From assembly GCF_050908995.1 (NCBI RefSeq), contig NC_135121.1:13888001-13952000 (forward strand): 64,000 nucleotides of DNA, given 5' to 3'. The stretch comes from Andrena cerasifolii (lineage: Eukaryota; Arthropoda; Insecta; Hymenoptera; Andrenidae). Below the pieces are notes generated by a model. That model saw nothing but the letters and a program-made list of their open reading frames with translations. It did not search any database and was not told the DNA's origin. Made by a program: the position numbers and the translations under genes. Each line of letters begins with the position of its first letter. Positions within the stretch are counted from its first letter, which is position 1. Shown one piece after another: positions 39,056 through 50,700 of the stretch.

Positions 39056-41410
39056 CTCTACGGTCCCTGTCTTCCGAACTCCTCATAAATGGACGCCACC
39101 TATGGGCCTCATCGCACACCATAGGCCGTTGCCTAAATGCCGGTTGCCTACTACACGATATAATGAACGAAGCATTGCGTTGCATCACGGGCAACAGTAG
39201 AAGAAAGTCGAACGATCGAGACCGATTTCTTTCGCAAGGGGAATACGTAAATCGAGAATAAAAAAAAAAATGCGCCGGCTAAGGTCTGCGAATGCCGAGG
39301 AAGGAGCTTGTGCGAAAGGTGGTAGGTACCTGTAGCGAAAGGGTAATAAAGGAGGTACTCTTTTCTATTCTCGCAGCATTGTACTTTTCTCTCTCTCTCT
39401 CCCTCCGTTCCCATCACCGTCGTCCTCGTCACCGACCCCGGCAGCTCCAGCTGCAGCTCCGGTCCCGGCCACACCGGGATTCGCGGCATTCGCTGGTTGC
39501 GCGGTCGCGCGCACGATCTCCACCACCACCGTCACCCAGCCCCCTCTCCTCGCGCCACCTTTCGCTCAATCACTCCTCGGCCTCTGCCTCGTAGCTTTCC
39601 TTCCGCATACCGAAATTCCTGAGAAACTATGCTCGCCGATTTCTAACGACGCCGCAAAGCAGCGCACTGTGTCCGTAAACTTTTTACCTCTGTCCCTCTA
39701 TTTCCGTTTCTCCCATTCGGAACGCTCGGTCGGATTTATCGTGCCGGGGCGACCGCGACGTTCCTTCTCATTCCATCCAATCTGTTCGATAAAGCGTTAG
39801 AATCTTACTGGCCCAGGCGCATGCGCGCAGGTGCGAATGGAATGGGCGCGTCACGGTGCACTTGCGCGATTGCGCCTGACCCAGATGCCTCGCGAATAAA
39901 ACCCATCCGTGCCCGTTCTTGACATCCTGCCACTCTATGCTCAATAGGTACTCTACAGCTGCTCCTCCTCTTCCCCCTGCTGCTTCTATCCGTCTTCTAA
40001 AATACTCCGTACTCTTTCATCGTTCTCTGCTGGTTCTTCTGAAATCGCTGCTCGACGAAATGGGCCGGAAAGGCCGCATGGCGCGACGTGTCCGAGTCGC
40101 GGTGATTCCAGGCGACTGGTAATCGACGGGCGCATTCTCGACAACCTCGAGCTCGATGAATTAAAGCTGTTTTGTCGAGGGCGAGGTCTTGGAACGCGAG
40201 GCATTCGCTGCGAGTTGCAGGAAAATTCTGCTCCAAGGGTTCCAGCAGGGAAGGTATATAGACCGACCTCCTCCGTTTCACAGGAAGGTACGATTCCTTT
40301 CTCCGGTCACGTTGGTAATCGGTGATCAGAACGAGAGATGCGTTGGCCGTTCACTTCCTCCGGACTTTATATTCAACAGCCAGTGACGCGTTCCGTTTGT
40401 TAGTCCCTGTTGAAAATCCCACCATACAAACCGTTACGAGAGAAATCGTGGCGAAGGTTCGCCGCGTGCGATCGATCCAAGATCGTGCAACTATTCACCC
40501 AACTCGTGCTCCGTGAAGCGGGGTAACGATCCACGACTAATCGCTCAACGAGGAAACGGATAACAGGCTCGATCTATCGGGCGAGCGCGAATAGCAGCTA
40601 CCGGGGTTTCCTTCCACGTTCCCTTCTTCGATTGTCCTTTTCCCAACAGTTTTTCCTATCCCTGAATCGGAGCGTGAATGGTTGGACTAATCGTTGCAGA
40701 CAGATCGTACCTCTAGGTGATACCTATCGCACGCCGCATGGTTGTTTTACGCAACGTCGCGCGCGTCGGCGTCGATAACTAGATAGGTACATAGACTACA
40801 TAGAGCGATGAGGAGAATGTAGGCCATAGAGATCTGCGCGCATCCTCGACTGTATATCTAGAGACACGGTAGTGCCTCGCGCCAAGCACATGCGCAGCGC
40901 GAGGCACAGAGTGTCTATATTACGCCACGACCCGCTATCGAGAACACTTCGATTATCGAATCTCAATAATGCTTGATCCGAGTAGATTTTCAATGGTCTT
41001 AATGGATGGCTTGGGTTTAATTTGCATCAGAAAAGTGTCTTCGTTTTGTTCCTACGTGCCTTATGAGCTGAGATATTTCAATGCGAAGTTGCAATTTGGT
41101 GAATTTTAAGTCTTGAGATTAAGCTTCGTCGTCATCAAGTGTGGGCAAGAGGGGAACACGAAAGGGTGAGGAAATGTACCGCCAACTCACGCAGCACGAA
41201 AAAGACAAAAAGCAGCTACGTTCAGGTCGCTAGTAACGTAACCTAGCTAGTGTCAATGCAGCATAATCTGCTCAGTGTCAAATAAGGTAAGTTGTCCAAA
41301 TTTTTTAAATGTCACGAGTTTTTACACCGTGTAGGACACTGAATTATTGTCTCAATTAACAAGGTAAGTCGCCGACGCTTTTTAATACATTTTTTATGTA
41401 AAGCTTATAG
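39056..41410. other. Non-coding
   Basis: No coding exon. A short perfect hairpin lies at 40872-40907. A palindromic GCGCATGCGCGC (NRF-1/Ewg-type site) lies near 39820. Confidence 0.4.
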
Positions 41411-41495
41411 AAATGAAGGGGACGCACAGGCTTGGATAAAATTGAAGGAGACGCACAGGCTTGGATGGAAATGAAGAGGACACACAGGCTTGGAT
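41411..41495 (+). repeat. Three-copy minisatellite, about 28 bp unit
   Basis: Three tandem copies of a unit like ATGAAGGGGACGCACAGG followed by CTTGGAT, diverging at a few bases. Confidence 0.8.
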
Positions 41496-41721
41496 TTTGG
41501 AGTTTGTCTGGAGAAGGTTACATAGACAGAGAAGCATCTTGTTTCGCACAAGTTTCTGGAAATTCGTCAAAAGACATAGTATTAAGAATTAAGAAAATTA
41601 CGGCGGACTGCTTGCAAGGTAGAGCAGGTCACATTAGTGAAGAAAGTACGCTGGAAACGCATCTCCCTTGATACTTTTCAATCTTTTGTGAAAGATATTC
41701 GTAACACTTTAAAATCCACTG

Positions 41722-41900
41722 TAGTTGCCAAAATACTTGGCGCTGCGAAACCAAAAAAGTGTTAATTGTCTTGGTATAAATAATAAAATAAGGCAAGACA
41801 CCATTGGGACAAGAAACAAAGAAAAATATTAACGCAATTTATACATATTTATTCAGTTTAGCAACATCAATTCGGTGCGCAGCGCCAAGTATTTTGACTA
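41722..41900. mobile_element. Short MITE with CAAAATACTTGGCGCTGCG inverted repeats
   Basis: CAAAATACTTGGCGCTGCG near the left end is matched by its exact reverse complement near the right end (41878-41896). The interior is about 130 bp, AT-rich and non-coding. Target duplication is not clear. Confidence 0.55.
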
Positions 41901-43573
41901 AAATATTTATTGGCACTGAAATATTCATTTCTATAAAAATATATCTGCTTAATATTTATTATCTTCTTTGTTTCTTCCAATGACGAATCTTTTATTCAAT
42001 TTAAATCCGATGTTTGTACAAATAGTCGTTATAACTGGCGCAATTTTTGTATATCATTAGTTTCGTAAAGCTAAATACAGCACATTGATAAATTTACGAC
42101 AGTTTTTTTTCTCGTTCGTCTGCGCGCGCGCGTATACTTGGCGCACTTTTTCGTACCGTTTTTAAAAAAGGCAATTTTGTGGAGATAGGTATTTACGCGG
42201 ACTTGCGTCGACCGCCGCGGCGTTTCCACCAGCCACGTCCGATCGCAATCGATTTCCGCCGAAATATCCGTGCGCTCTGCCGCTCTCTACGCTGGTGAAG
42301 GTACGGTTCCCGTGCACTTGGCGTGTTTGCCAACTTTCAGATTTCTTACGCATTCCGTTTGCGTTCTCGTTAAACGAATTTCGGTCATCGAACGCGCTCG
42401 GTGTCGAAAGCGACCAGAGAACGGAGAAGAGAAGGCAAAAACGGGCTGACAGCAGTCGCGGCTCGTCCGCTCTCACCGGATCTACCGAATCGGACTCGTC
42501 CGCGCCCCAGGAAGACTTTCTTTTTCGCGCGAGGACCGCGACCTCGATCCGATTCCATCCGATTCGATCAGTTAAACGGCTCCCTTCGTCCCGCCACTCA
42601 CCTGCTCGCGCTTTTGGCTGTTCCGCGCATTCCTATGCGATCCGTGCTCGCGGACGACCCTGCGACCGGTGCATTTACCGTACCGCGGCAACACGCGCGC
42701 AGCGAGCCAAATCCTGGCGGATCGCGGGAATATTTGCCAAGTAGGTATGCGAGTGTCTTACCGCTAGGCCAGCCTCTACTCATTCCGCACGCGCAATCCT
42801 ATCTTTCAAACCTTTGCCGCGGAGTTTTCGTTGCGCGAATTAATCGTCGATTTAAAACTATTGAACCTGCCGCGCGAAGCTACAAGCGCGGCAGTGCTTG
42901 CCATTCCCTTTACAATCTTCTAAACTGAGGTGAAATAGGAAAGACAGGAGAATATCAATGATTCGTAGGAACGATGCGCACTTGAACAGCACCTTGATAC
43001 ACGCGTTCCAGCAACTTTCTCTTCTGCTTTACGCAACGTCGCGTCGCCTCGCCTTTTACGTTTCCAGAGGAGGATCGCCGCGGAATGGAACGCGCGTGGT
43101 TCCCTCCGGCATACTGTCGGCGAGTGCTCGGAGAATCAAATATTTACCTCGGGCTAGAGAACATTGCGAAAATAGTGAAGCGCAGTCTGTGGAAGAGAAG
43201 AGTCTCTCCACTGCCGATTTAACGAAACTAATAGCGCGTTCGCTGGCGGGTCTCTGTCGCGTTAGTAGCCGCGGTCGCGGTCCGGTCGTTCGTCGATATA
43301 TCTGGTAGATATCCGTCTCTCGGACCAATTCGAAACCGTTAGGCAAAACCCGTTATCGCTGGTATCGCGGTTACCTGCCGCTTCGCTTCGCTTCGACGGA
43401 CGCGCATCGTCGCCGTAAGCGGCCAGCGATTCGCGGGGCAAGAGTCATTGAAATCGAGCGGAGGAGGCTCGGGGAATTAAGGGGCAGAGTGGTGAGGTAA
43501 AGTTTCGCGTTTGCGATTTGGCAGATGCGAGATGCTGGACGAGTGGCGAATCTCGTAAGGGAAGGACGGAAAG
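41901..43573. other. Non-coding, upstream of the 43574 gene
   Basis: No exon supported. It is probably promoter and 5'UTR of the next gene in its last kilobase. A 5'-tRNA-half-like sequence (minus strand, 42735-42780) is noted in the findings. Confidence 0.35.
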
Positions 43574-45475
43574 ATGGGCAACAATGGGAGCAGCTCTCGG
43601 GATCAGCAACAGGCGGCGTCCATGTGTTCGAACGGGTTGCTGATGTCGGAAACGAGTCGCGGGTGGTCGCAGTCGTTTCCGCGGGAGCTGGCGAGGCATC
43701 GCTCCCAGCCGACTGCGGCGCGGAAGGTTCTGCCCGAGCCACCGAATCAGAGACTACGCGCCACGGACAACGGCTGCATAATCCACAACGGCGGGACCAT
43801 AAGCGGCCGCAGACCGTCCACGTTTGCGTCCCCGCGTGACCTAGACAAGGTAAGCGCTCCTAGATAGAAAGCGACGTAGATAGCTATGCTGTAAAAGAGC
43901 TGATCAAGTACTTAGCTAATGTAAATCGGATTGATGTTTCAGCAGCACGACGGGGTTGCCCCGTTCCGAGGTAGGAGCATCACCATGTCGAACGTTGCCG
44001 AGTCTCGGCCGAGGAGGACCGCTGAGCGCCATTGCTGCCGTTACCAAGTGGACTCCGGTCGAACGGAGGCCACCAGCCCGCCTTCGGATCTCAAGAGATT
44101 CGGCAGCGAGCCGGATCTCCGCTACTCGCCAGACGCTGGCTCGTCGATCCAGGATCGCTCGAGTCTCGGCAAACCGAGCGACAGGGAAGACGAACGGTCG
44201 ACGAGCTACCGCCGCACGGACAGGGAGGCCAAGGACCGCGCCGAAAGCAGATACAAAGCTAGAAAGAAGTACAAAGCTCCGGCTCCGCCGAGGCTGCTCG
44301 ACTCCGACAATCACTTGTCCTCCGTGGAGCCCCGTTTTCGAGTCGAACGAGAGGTCCAACCGCCTCCGAGAAAGTCACGTCTCTTTAAAACTCGAGCGGA
44401 GACGAAGAAGGCGCAGGTCAGCTGGCAGCTGTCCGGCTGCAATCGTTCGTTTGATTGCGATCGAGAACGGATACCGAACGACCCAATGGATGTCGAGCAG
44501 CAAGGCGAGCGCGTGTCGGATCGTCGGTGCAGGACGCGCAATCATTTCGACAAGGATACCACCTCGAACGAGTGGCAGGAACGCGATCCAGTTCGGCGCC
44601 CGAACCAGCATCGGCAACACACGAGGCTGCTCGACGGCAAAAACACGCTCCAGAGGAGCCTCAGCAGTCCCGAGTTTCAGGCCGAGCTTATCCAAGTAGC
44701 GAGGAAAGTTCGCGACAAGCTCGACTGCACGAGGAGGACGATCGGCGAATCGACAGCGGATTTTCGGTCGTTGGACCATCGAGGCGATGGTTCCGATGCG
44801 CGCGCCCGAGACTGCTCGTTCGAGAAGGGTAGCGAGCGGGTGGAGGGAAGCCCGGTGATCGCCAGCGCGGTTGACTCGTTTACGGAGCAACGGGATGCCA
44901 TAGGATGTGTTTCGCCGAACGCGCGGAATCGGAGCGGGCATTGGAAGACGAGGGGACCGCCGATGGTCGCGGACGAGGCTAAAACTGGGATTGGGGAGCA
45001 GTCGAAGATTTCCAGGGATGCCAAAGCGTCGAGCGTCGATCGAGACGGAACCAGGCAACCGCAACCGTTGCGGGAGAGACTCGAAGCCGTCCAAGTACGC
45101 GCCAGGCTCGAGCGTAAAGACGCGGATCGTCGTCGGCGAGTGGATGAGCCCGGGAAATACGGCAAATACGGAAAACACGTTGAAGCTGTGCCCAAAGAAA
45201 TCGCTCGAAACGTGGCGAACGCTGAAGCTCCGAATGCGCGTCTCGCGAAAGACGCGCGCGAGAACCGAGGTTGGACTAGCGAAACGACGCCGACCGACGC
45301 GCTCGACAAGCTCGAACGGCAAACTCGTGACAAGGAAAATTCAGACCCGAGATGGTGGAACGATGATAAACGCGTGGTCGCCGAAGAGTGGAAATCCGAG
45401 CCGATATTCAGGGATACCACTGCCGCGGAGGCAAACGCATTGGGCCAGCATCGCCGGGAAGACGGCCCGCCGTAA

Positions 45476-45511
<36 letters not shown>

Positions 45512-48500
45512 GGGAAACCCTTGAGTATACAGAGATACAAAAATATTACCATTATTACATAGAAAGATAAAAAATAAGAGAAAGTTATAAAATATATATA
45601 TAAAATAATAACATAAAAAAAATAATATAATATAAAATAAAATAAAGTATAATATAAAATAACAAAGATAAAAATGCCTAATCCCGGAGCAAGAGAAGTT
45701 GTTGATTCGTTAGCGGCAACTGTACATATTTGCACTTGTGAACCAATCCTTTCTCGTCGATCCGTAGATTCGTCTCGCTGGCGCAAACGGCTCCAAAGAC
45801 CTTCTATTTCGGCATGAATGAGATCTTGCTAACCGAGACGCGAAACGACGAGGATCTACGCCTGCGGAAAGAGGAAATGCGGATCACGTCGACCTTGCGA
45901 AATGGAGAAGACGGTAGATCTTCCGCGGATACGGCCGATGATGCGGACGAAAACGTGAGCTGCAAGTCCTTGCACTGTCTCTCTTGTCCTACCACCATAT
46001 TGCTACCATGTTACTACCATCCCCGCTTTACTTTCTATCGCCGTTAATCGCCCATCCTGTACGATTGTTTAGGGACGGAACGTCATAGAAGACATCTCGT
46101 TGAAGCTGCGACCAACCTTACCGAAGAAGCAACTAGAAATCCCACGATTCTCGCCGTCGGCGGCATGGAGATTGCTTTCGGCTCTGGAAGCCCCGGGACC
46201 GAGCCTCAGCACCGCCAGCGAGGAGATGCCGGTTCGTAGTTCGCACCTAAAGGGGGCTTGGGGTTTCGGTTTCCTTCAATTCGTCCCGATGATACGCTGC
46301 GCACTCGGGTTTCAGGTGATGCTCGAGGAACGAATAGAGCGTATGTCGAGGCCTCCGCCACCTTTGCTCGCCTTGGGACCTCGGAGCTTGCACGACAAGT
46401 CCGGCGATTCCGGAATATCCGGTGACGCCGGGGCGGCCAACGAGGACACTTTGGACGTAAGTACGATCAACAGAATGAAAACACCGGCTACAAGGCCGAC
46501 TTGGACGCCGCAGCAGGACTTGGGCGAGGAATCTAGCAGCGACGCGGGAGTGGATTCGCCGCCGCCTTTACCTGCTTCGTTAAAGTATCCACCTCGAGCG
46601 CACGTTTTCTCTCTGTCGTTGCCCAGGGAGGACGCCAGAACCTATCTCTGCAGCTCCGAAACCAAGGCAAGAGAAGGGTCCGCGTTCAATTCGCTTAAAA
46701 AGCTGAAGAGATCGGTGTCGGGCGCCTTCGGCATCGGTGTGCACGACGTTCAAAGAAAGCGCACCCACGACGTTCTTGACGACAACTGGTTGTTGTCGAC
46801 GAGCGCGCCGACCTCGTTGCAACACAATCAAATTGTCGAGACGACGCGAGTCTCGGCGTGCGTTTGGAAGCCGTTTGCTGGTCGCGAGCGCGTTATCCGT
46901 CGCGAAGACGAAGGCAACGCCGATGGTAACAGCAACGATGACAATCGCAGTAACGATTGCAACGGCAACAAAGATAACGGTCTCCGCGACGACGACGACG
47001 ACGATGACGTGGACGACGACGACGACGACGACGACGACTACGACGATGACGATGACGACGACGACGACGGTCAAGATATAGCGGAGGACGAACGCGAAGA
47101 AGAGGACACGGACGGTGACGCGGAGGTGGAGGACGATGGGTCCGAAGAGAAAACGTCGACGGGTAAAGTAAACGATTTCCCGGCGATCTTGAAACCTCCA
47201 TCGTTCTCGTACCTGGCGCCAGGCGGGCACGTAATGTATCTACCAGAGTCGAACGAAGCGGAGCATCGAGTGCAAAGTCTGAACGGAAGAAAGGTCGGGT
47301 TAATTGGCGAGAATCACTCGAAAGAAACGGGGACGATCGCGGGAACAGATTTCTCCCGTTTCAGCGACGAGGCGATCTCGATGAAACGGCGGTCCGACGA
47401 TTCCAGACCGTGCATCAGCGTAAAGAATTCCAGAGGAGCCGGCGAGCTTTCGAGGTTCCGCGAATCGTGCAAGAATCCACCTCGCGATAACGTACCGGCC
47501 AGCAAGGAGACGCTGCTGGATGCGAAGGAAACGAAGCCGCGGTTGAAGAACAGCTCGAAAAGCAGACGATTCACCTTTCAATCGACGGTGAGGCAAATCG
47601 AGAGGCGCAGGTTGGCCGAGAAGCTATCGAGGGAGGCAGAGGCGAAGGAACGTCAGAGGAAAGGGGAGCTGGAAGCGATGCGGAAAGTCGAGGAGGAGTT
47701 TCAGCGTAAACGGGCCAAGGAGAAGGCGAGCATCAGGCAGCAGTTGCGCCTGTTCAAGGAGATGGAAGAAAATTTCAAGTAAGTAAAGCCGATTTCGAGT
47801 AAAAGTAAAAGAAGGAAGAAGAGAGATTGCCGTTGCTAGAGTGCCCGTATTGCAGTAGCCTGCCGCCCGCGCCCGTCCAATGGGATGGTTCGCAGCTCTC
47901 TCGTGCCGATCCGGACGGTGCGCCTTCTTCCACCACCTCCTCTCCGACTTGGTTGCCAGCCGGTCAGCTACCGGCCAACCCCGGCAAGGGCCCCGCGAGC
48001 AACGAGGGGTCGCGAACGAAAAAAGGCGCCGTTGGCTCGCGCTCGGGCGTGGGTTCCGCTTCCGCTTCCCCCTCCGCTTCCGCTTCTCATTCCGCTTCGG
48101 CTTCGGCTTCTGCTTCCACCTTGGACCCGAAACAACGTCGCGGCGAGCGAAAAGCCTACCGACCGAAATATTACGACTGGGCACCGGACAGCTCCTTGCA
48201 TCTAGAATACAAACAAACCACTGTCCACCCAAAGATCGTTTGCGATATACCTAAGAGCTCGCCCGTTTTCGTCCACGTGAATCCAGTTCATCCTGCCAAG
48301 CCGGCAATCTCCAACACAACTCCCAGATCCGACAACTATAGGTAAGCTCGAGGAAAGTCTGCATTCGGCTGATCGACGCCGACGCATTTAATCGCGGGTG
48401 GGACTGCGCATAGACGTATGCGACAGCTATACCAACTACTTGTCTACCTTACTGTACCTATAATCGCGTTGTCGTTTGCTTCCGCAGGAAAGATTTCGCG

Positions 48501-50083
48501 CACGGTACGGTGATAGCTAGGTCCTCATTTGCGAGCAGCGACAGCGAACTCTCGCAGCCGAACACGAGACCGCATTCCAGGCGAACCGGAATCAAAAGCA
48601 AACCGCATCGATCTAGGTACGTTGGACGAGAACCTCGTTAACACCTGGACCTCTCATCGACTCGATCGAGTCGATCCCGCGGTTCCTTTAAGCGTGCATA
48701 CCTATAAGTACCATAGTACATGTTATGTACTTACTGTACATACTCGTACACACCTATAAAAGCGCCACCTTTTCCTCCCAACGGTTTCCTCACGTTTCCG
48801 GCTCACCTATCGCTCTCGGCTAGAAATCTTTATCCAAACTTTGGTCGACGGTTTCGCCATCTGGTATGCATGAATCACCTCGAGCCTTTTCACATTTACC
48901 AGGATCGTGCATTCCCAACGGCTCGCGCGTAATCTCCCACCGGCATAGTTATGTTCCCGCGACCTGTCTTTGGACATAGTTACTAATCAATGGCTTTTTC
49001 TTTTCCTTTCCGTTTTATGCAGGTTTTAAGGTGGGCATGGCATATAAATAGTCTTAACGTCTCTAGTCATCTAACAACGCTTCATTAAAGCAGAATGAGT
49101 GAGAGAGAGTGAATGTTTCTAATCGTGCATGGTTCTGCGAGAATTTAATAGAAAGACCATGTGCGTACGCGTACAGGGGTGAATGCCTTGGAAGAGTGTG
49201 GTTGCGAGGGCATCGAATCGAAGCGTCCTCCTCGAAAAAGTACCGTTCGATAGTGCGACGCGTTTACTGCGCGCATGTATGCATATGTACAGACATACAT
49301 ATCAGAGTTGGGCAAAATGTAATCTAATTACAACTTACAAATTGCGATTAAAATGTAATTGTGTAGTTGGTTACACATTATTTTCTGTAATCGTTAATTT
49401 AGGTAGTTGACCATTTGGTTTCGTCAGCTACCTAAATTAACGATTACAGAAAATAATGTGTAATCAACTACGCAATTACATTTTAATCCTAATTTGTAAG
49501 TTGTAATTAGATTACATTTTGCCCAACTCTGATACATACATATACGATATACGTGGACGCACGCGGTCGCAGGTATACGAACGGTTAGTAAGATTTCCTC
49601 GCTCTGATAGAAATACGACGTCTCGATTGGCGCGCCTCGGTCGGATCTTAGCAGAAACAGATAGCGCGTGTTCCACGACTCCCGCGATATTTGAAATCTA
49701 TCACTAGCCTACACTACCTACTAGCCTAGTCTACCTACACCTACTTACAGTTAGCTATGTGTGTAACGACACGATCAAATTGGACCCGTCGCGTGGAATC
49801 GTGGAGTCGCAAACTTTTTCTGCTGATTCGAAGCACGCGGGAAGTACGAAACATGTGGAACGCAGACAAAAACAACAGCGAACGAACGTTAAGCAGGTCC
49901 GCTAGTCCGGAACGAAGGGAGGATGCGGCTATCTCGGACCAGGAGATTCTGCTGGGTCCAGCGAAATCGGCCACGAATCCTGCGCACGATTTTTTACTAA
50001 GCGGAGTGCAACCCTTTACGAAAGAGAAGACGTACCGACCGATTTCCTTCAACCCTCAGCCGCCTCCGCTCATTCCGAGTTGA
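43574..50083 (+). CDS. Uncharacterised 1,492-aa protein, possibly N-myristoylated, with acidic run and coiled coil
   Basis: I do not recognise the family. Eight exons were joined: 43574-43849, 43943-45471, 45768-45954, 46073-46231, 46316-47778, 47856-48341, 48488-48616, 49834-50083. Every junction agrees in phase and the sum is exactly 1,492 codons. The start MGNNGSSSR fits the N-myristoylation pattern (Gly2, Ser6). Exons 1-2 are Arg/Ser-rich and disordered, with a PAPPRLLD proline stretch. Exon 3 begins in a block reading APKTFYFGMNEILLTETRND. Exon 5 holds the DKSGDSGISGDAG segment, an Asp run at about residues 941-968, and from about 1136 to 1205 a charged coiled coil (QIERRRLAEKLSREAEAKER onward). 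Exon 6 has a Ser-Ala repeat and a conserved-looking YRPKYYDWAPDSSLHLEYKQ block; the C-terminus is Pro-rich (FNPQPPPLIPS). It may be a membrane-tethered scaffold or cytoskeletal protein; that is inference. The 84-bp intron 4 is open in frame, so a 1,520-aa retained form is possible. Confidence 0.75.
45477..45509 (+). repeat. (ATT)n microsatellite at a splice donor
   Basis: About eleven ATT units begin immediately after the donor hexamer GTAAGT of intron 2 of the uncharacterised gene. Confidence 0.9.
49295..49539. mobile_element. hAT-like palindromic MITE (229 bp)
   Basis: The element runs from CAGAGTTGGGC at 49303 to GCCCAACTCTG at 49531 and is an almost perfect foldback along its whole length. 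Flanking 8-mers are ATACATAT and ATACATAC, an 8-bp duplication with one mismatch. An 8-bp duplication and CAGAG-type ends indicate hAT. It lies in intron 7 of the uncharacterised gene. No ORF. Confidence 0.75.
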
Positions 50084-50342
50084 TCGTCCCGAGGCTTTCG
50101 ATCTTTCCACGCGTTACCACTCCGTGCGCAGTAACGCCCAAGCGAAATCGCAGATCGAACGATTCTGAATTGTACAGTGTAGAGTTACGCAAGAGCATCC
50201 AGTTTTCGAACGTTACTCGCCACGTTTAAAGACTTTATTTTTCGATAGAACTCCGCTAACGTCCGCGAGCACACTTCCTACGGCGTAGAATACACATACA
50301 CGTACGCGCGCATGCACGTGCGTCACTCATGTAAAGCAATTC

Positions 50343-50348
50343 AATAAA
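50343..50348 (+). terminator. Polyadenylation signal of the uncharacterised gene
   Basis: AATAAA lies 260 bp after the stop codon, ahead of a T-rich stretch. Confidence 0.6.
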
Positions 50349-50700
50349 ATACTATGTCGTTACCGTGCAGTTTTCCATCTCAATTACCCGCATTAGCGAA
50401 AACAGCTGTATCGACTCTGGTTGTACAATAGCCAGATTCGAATTGCGCGCGCAACAGAAACACAGAGTGCTCGGCAGCGCCAGCCAACTTCCCCCCCCCC
50501 CCCACCGACCCACGCGCGTATCTTGTAAAGGATTACGCTCTACCTTTCTTCGTAAGTCTCGACAAGCGGGCGCATTTTCAATCCCGTTAGATAGTAAGGT
50601 GAATTCGTTGATTATAAATTTCCTTCGTACATAGGTACGTGAATCGGCGACTCCGTGTCAACGGCTACCATAGACTGGACGTTTTAATCAAATTGAGAGT
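50349..50700. other. Short intergenic region before MSH5
   Basis: Contains a poly-C run at about 50491-50501 and no ORF of note. It separates two genes in the same orientation and presumably holds the MSH5 promoter. Confidence 0.5.

Noticed and set aside
44375..45786. Long minus-strand frames opposite exon 2 of the uncharacterised gene
   Set aside because: They are mirror frames of a CpG-rich coding exon; the plus-strand exon has consistent splice phases with seven others.
46580..47230. 216-codon minus-strand Val/Ile-rich frame resembling a membrane protein
   Set aside because: The hydrophobic run is the antisense of the Asp repeat in exon 5, not a real transmembrane region.
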